From Hyunsoonleella aestuarii (GTDB lineage: Bacteria > Bacteroidota > Bacteroidia > Flavobacteriales > Flavobacteriaceae), in the NCBI RefSeq assembly GCF_006148925.1, contig NZ_VAWB01000003.1, positions 186,001 through 250,000 on the forward strand: DNA of 64,000 bases. Reading direction: 5' to 3'. The first letter of the stretch is position 1. Every line of letters starts with the position of its first letter. Below, one piece after another: positions 62,721 to 64,000 of this stretch. The notes under the pieces are model-generated. The model made no database searches, was not told where the DNA came from, and saw only the letters and a list, made by a program, of their open reading frames with translations. The translations under genes were made by a program, and so were the position numbers.

Positions 62721-64000
62721 GTGAAAAAAAACCTACATGCTAGTTGCACTCTAGTTCTGCTATTTTTTGGAATTAACTTAATGATTTCCCAACAAATTAC
62801 GGTAGATAATAGCATTCCCTTACAACAACTTATAGAAAATAATTTAGCTAACGGTTGTGTTGAAATTTCAAATGTCACGTCTTCGGTAAATGGTAATATT
62901 GATGGTATTACTAGTTATGGTGCTTTTCAACAAGGCGGATCTAATTTTCCATTAAATAATGGAATTGTTATATCTACCGGTAATGCTTCATCTGCTGGTA
63001 ACTCCATTAACAACTCCGAGTTAAGTGATGGTACAAGTAATTGGGGAACCGATCCTGATATTGAGACTTTTATTGGACAAGGAAGTATGATTAATGCAAC
63101 AGTAATCGAATTTGATTTTGTTTCGTTAACAGATATGGTTCAGTTTAACTATCTTATGGCCTCTGAAGAATATTTTGCCAACTTTCCCTGTAATGCTTAT
63201 GATGGATTTGTTTTCTTAATAAGAGAAACAACATCTTCTGGACCTTATCAAAATATTGCTTTAGTACCTGGAAGTGCGAATCCACAAGTAACGGTCGGGA
63301 ATATACATGATGCTATTCCAACGCAATGCCCAGCTTCTAACGATCAATATTTTGATGGCTATGGATTGGGAGATACTAATTACAATGGAAGAACCAATGT
63401 TTTAACTGCTGGCACTAGCGTAACTCCTAATGTTCAATATCATGTAAAATTAGTGGTTGCAGAATCTAACGATTCTTCTCAACCTTTAGCAGACACCTCG
63501 GTATTCATTGAAGCCAATACATTTACTGAATTAGAATTGGGTGATGATATTGATACATGTTCAGGTAGTGTTACTCTAGACGGTGAAATACAAAATCCAT
63601 TAGCTTCTTATGCCTGGTTTAGAGATAACTCTGTAATCTCTGGAGAAAATAACCCTACGCTTACTACCACAACAAGTGGTCTTTATAGAGTTGAAATTAG
63701 TATTAGCGGAAACACCTGCGTTATTCAAGATGAAGTTAATGTAACTATTGACACTGAATTAGCTGCTGATCCTATATCAGCTTATCAACAATGTGATAAT
63801 GATGGTAACGGCCAAGAATTTTTCGATCTTTCAACTAAAAATACGGATGTAGAAACTGCAATTCAAAATTTACCAGCGAACTATATTATTCGTTATTATC
63901 TTTCAGATAGTGATGCAAGAATGAACCCAAATAATAATATAACCACGTTAACATCAAACTCCAGGACTATCTATGTTCGTGTAGAAGATACTGTTAGTGG
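62721..64000 (+). CDS. Surface protein with choice-of-anchor L domain, N-terminal part (runs off right edge)
   Basis: Open frame from GTG 62721 to the window end, 426 codons. GTG is used because the signal peptide (KKNLHASCTLVLLLFFGINL, ending MISQQ) starts there and no ATG precedes it. Residues of about 40-270 form a choice-of-anchor L domain (GIVISTGNASSAGNS, FNYLMASEEYFANFPCNAYD, VKLVVAESNDSSQPLADTSV). An Ig-like region follows (LGDDIDTCSGSVTLDG, YAWFRDNSV), then one module (YQQCDNDGNGQEFFDLS, YLSDSDARMNP) like the four in the upstream protein. More modules and a T9SS type B tail probably follow outside the window. Likely a gliding or adhesion surface protein. Confidence 0.85.
   Translation, partial: MKKNLHASCTLVLLFFGINLMISQQITVDNSIPLQQLIENNLANGCVEISNVTSSVNGNIDGITSYGAFQQGGSNFPLNNGIVISTGNASSAGNSINNSELSDGTSNWGTDPDIETFIGQGSMINATVIEFDFVSLTDMVQFNYLMASEEYFANFPCNAYDGFVFLIRETTSSGPYQNIALVPGSANPQVTVGNIHDAIPTQCPASNDQYFDGYGLGDTNYNGRTNVLTAGTSVTPNVQYHVKLVVAESNDSSQPLADTSVFIEANTFTELELGDDIDTCSGSVTLDGEIQNPLASYAWFRDNSVISGENNPTLTTTTSGLYRVEISISGNTCVIQDEVNVTIDTELAADPISAYQQCDNDGNGQEFFDLSTKNTDVETAIQNLPANYIIRYYLSDSDARMNPNNNITTLTSNSRTIYVRVEDTVS

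Noticed and set aside
1-64000. CRISPR array, rRNA operon, prophage or IS element
   Set aside because: No regularly spaced repeats, rRNA sequence, phage structural genes, transposase or integrase was found by reading the window.

Overview
The window looks like part of the chromosome of a marine, pigmented member of the Flavobacteriaceae (Bacteroidota). The evidence is AT-rich DNA, promoter elements of the Bacteroidota type (TAnnTTTG), SusC/SusD-type uptake, a hybrid two-component regulator, many secreted proteins with type IX secretion (T9SS) C-terminal tails, and a zeaxanthin-type carotenoid cluster. No genus is claimed.

Region 1 (about 1-36800) is an accessory polysaccharide utilisation locus (PUL) for a sulfated and probably mannose-containing glycan. 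Most of it runs on the minus strand: three related putative glycoside hydrolases (16992-21980), SusC and SusD (12159-16971), two sulfatases, a small secreted protein and a parallel beta-helix T9SS protein that ends at a clear terminator. Further along come a T9SS type B surface protein, an esterase overlapping a lipoprotein-type formylglycine-generating enzyme, and a phosphohexomutase. A second minus-strand block holds GH130, a sodium:solute symporter, a sulfatase and the hybrid two-component regulator. On the plus strand are an esterase, two more sulfatases, mannose-6-phosphate isomerase and a TIM-barrel isomerase. The five sulfatases all carry the cysteine form of the maturation motif, which fits the linked FGE. 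GH130, the hexomutase and ManA could take mannosides to fructose 6-phosphate.

Region 2 (36805-37342) is a boundary. A 22-nt 3' fragment of a tRNA gene is followed by a strong terminator and then by an intact tRNA-Leu(GAG). This is what one edge of an element integrated at a tRNA gene would look like. No integrase is visible in the window.

Region 3 (37343-41860) is a carotenoid operon: a CarH-like MerR/B12-domain regulator, then crtI, crtB, crtZ and a CrtYcd-type lycopene cyclase, expected to give zeaxanthin from GGPP. The regulator has the W-x9-EH signature of B12 photoreceptors, and both its own promoter and the crtI promoter carry matching GTTTAAC-type inverted repeats around the -7 element.

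Region 4 (41891-64000) is mostly housekeeping and envelope genes: a Crp/Fnr regulator, DUF5606, peptide deformylase, RuvX, DapD, a lipooligosaccharide glycosyltransferase cluster with a Kdo-kinase-like protein and a methyltransferase, a CCA-adding enzyme, a GNAT acetyltransferase, heme A synthase, an ABC exporter, and two large T9SS type B-style surface proteins that share a repeat module. The last one runs off the right edge.

All assignments come from reading the sequence and remembered family motifs; no database search was run.
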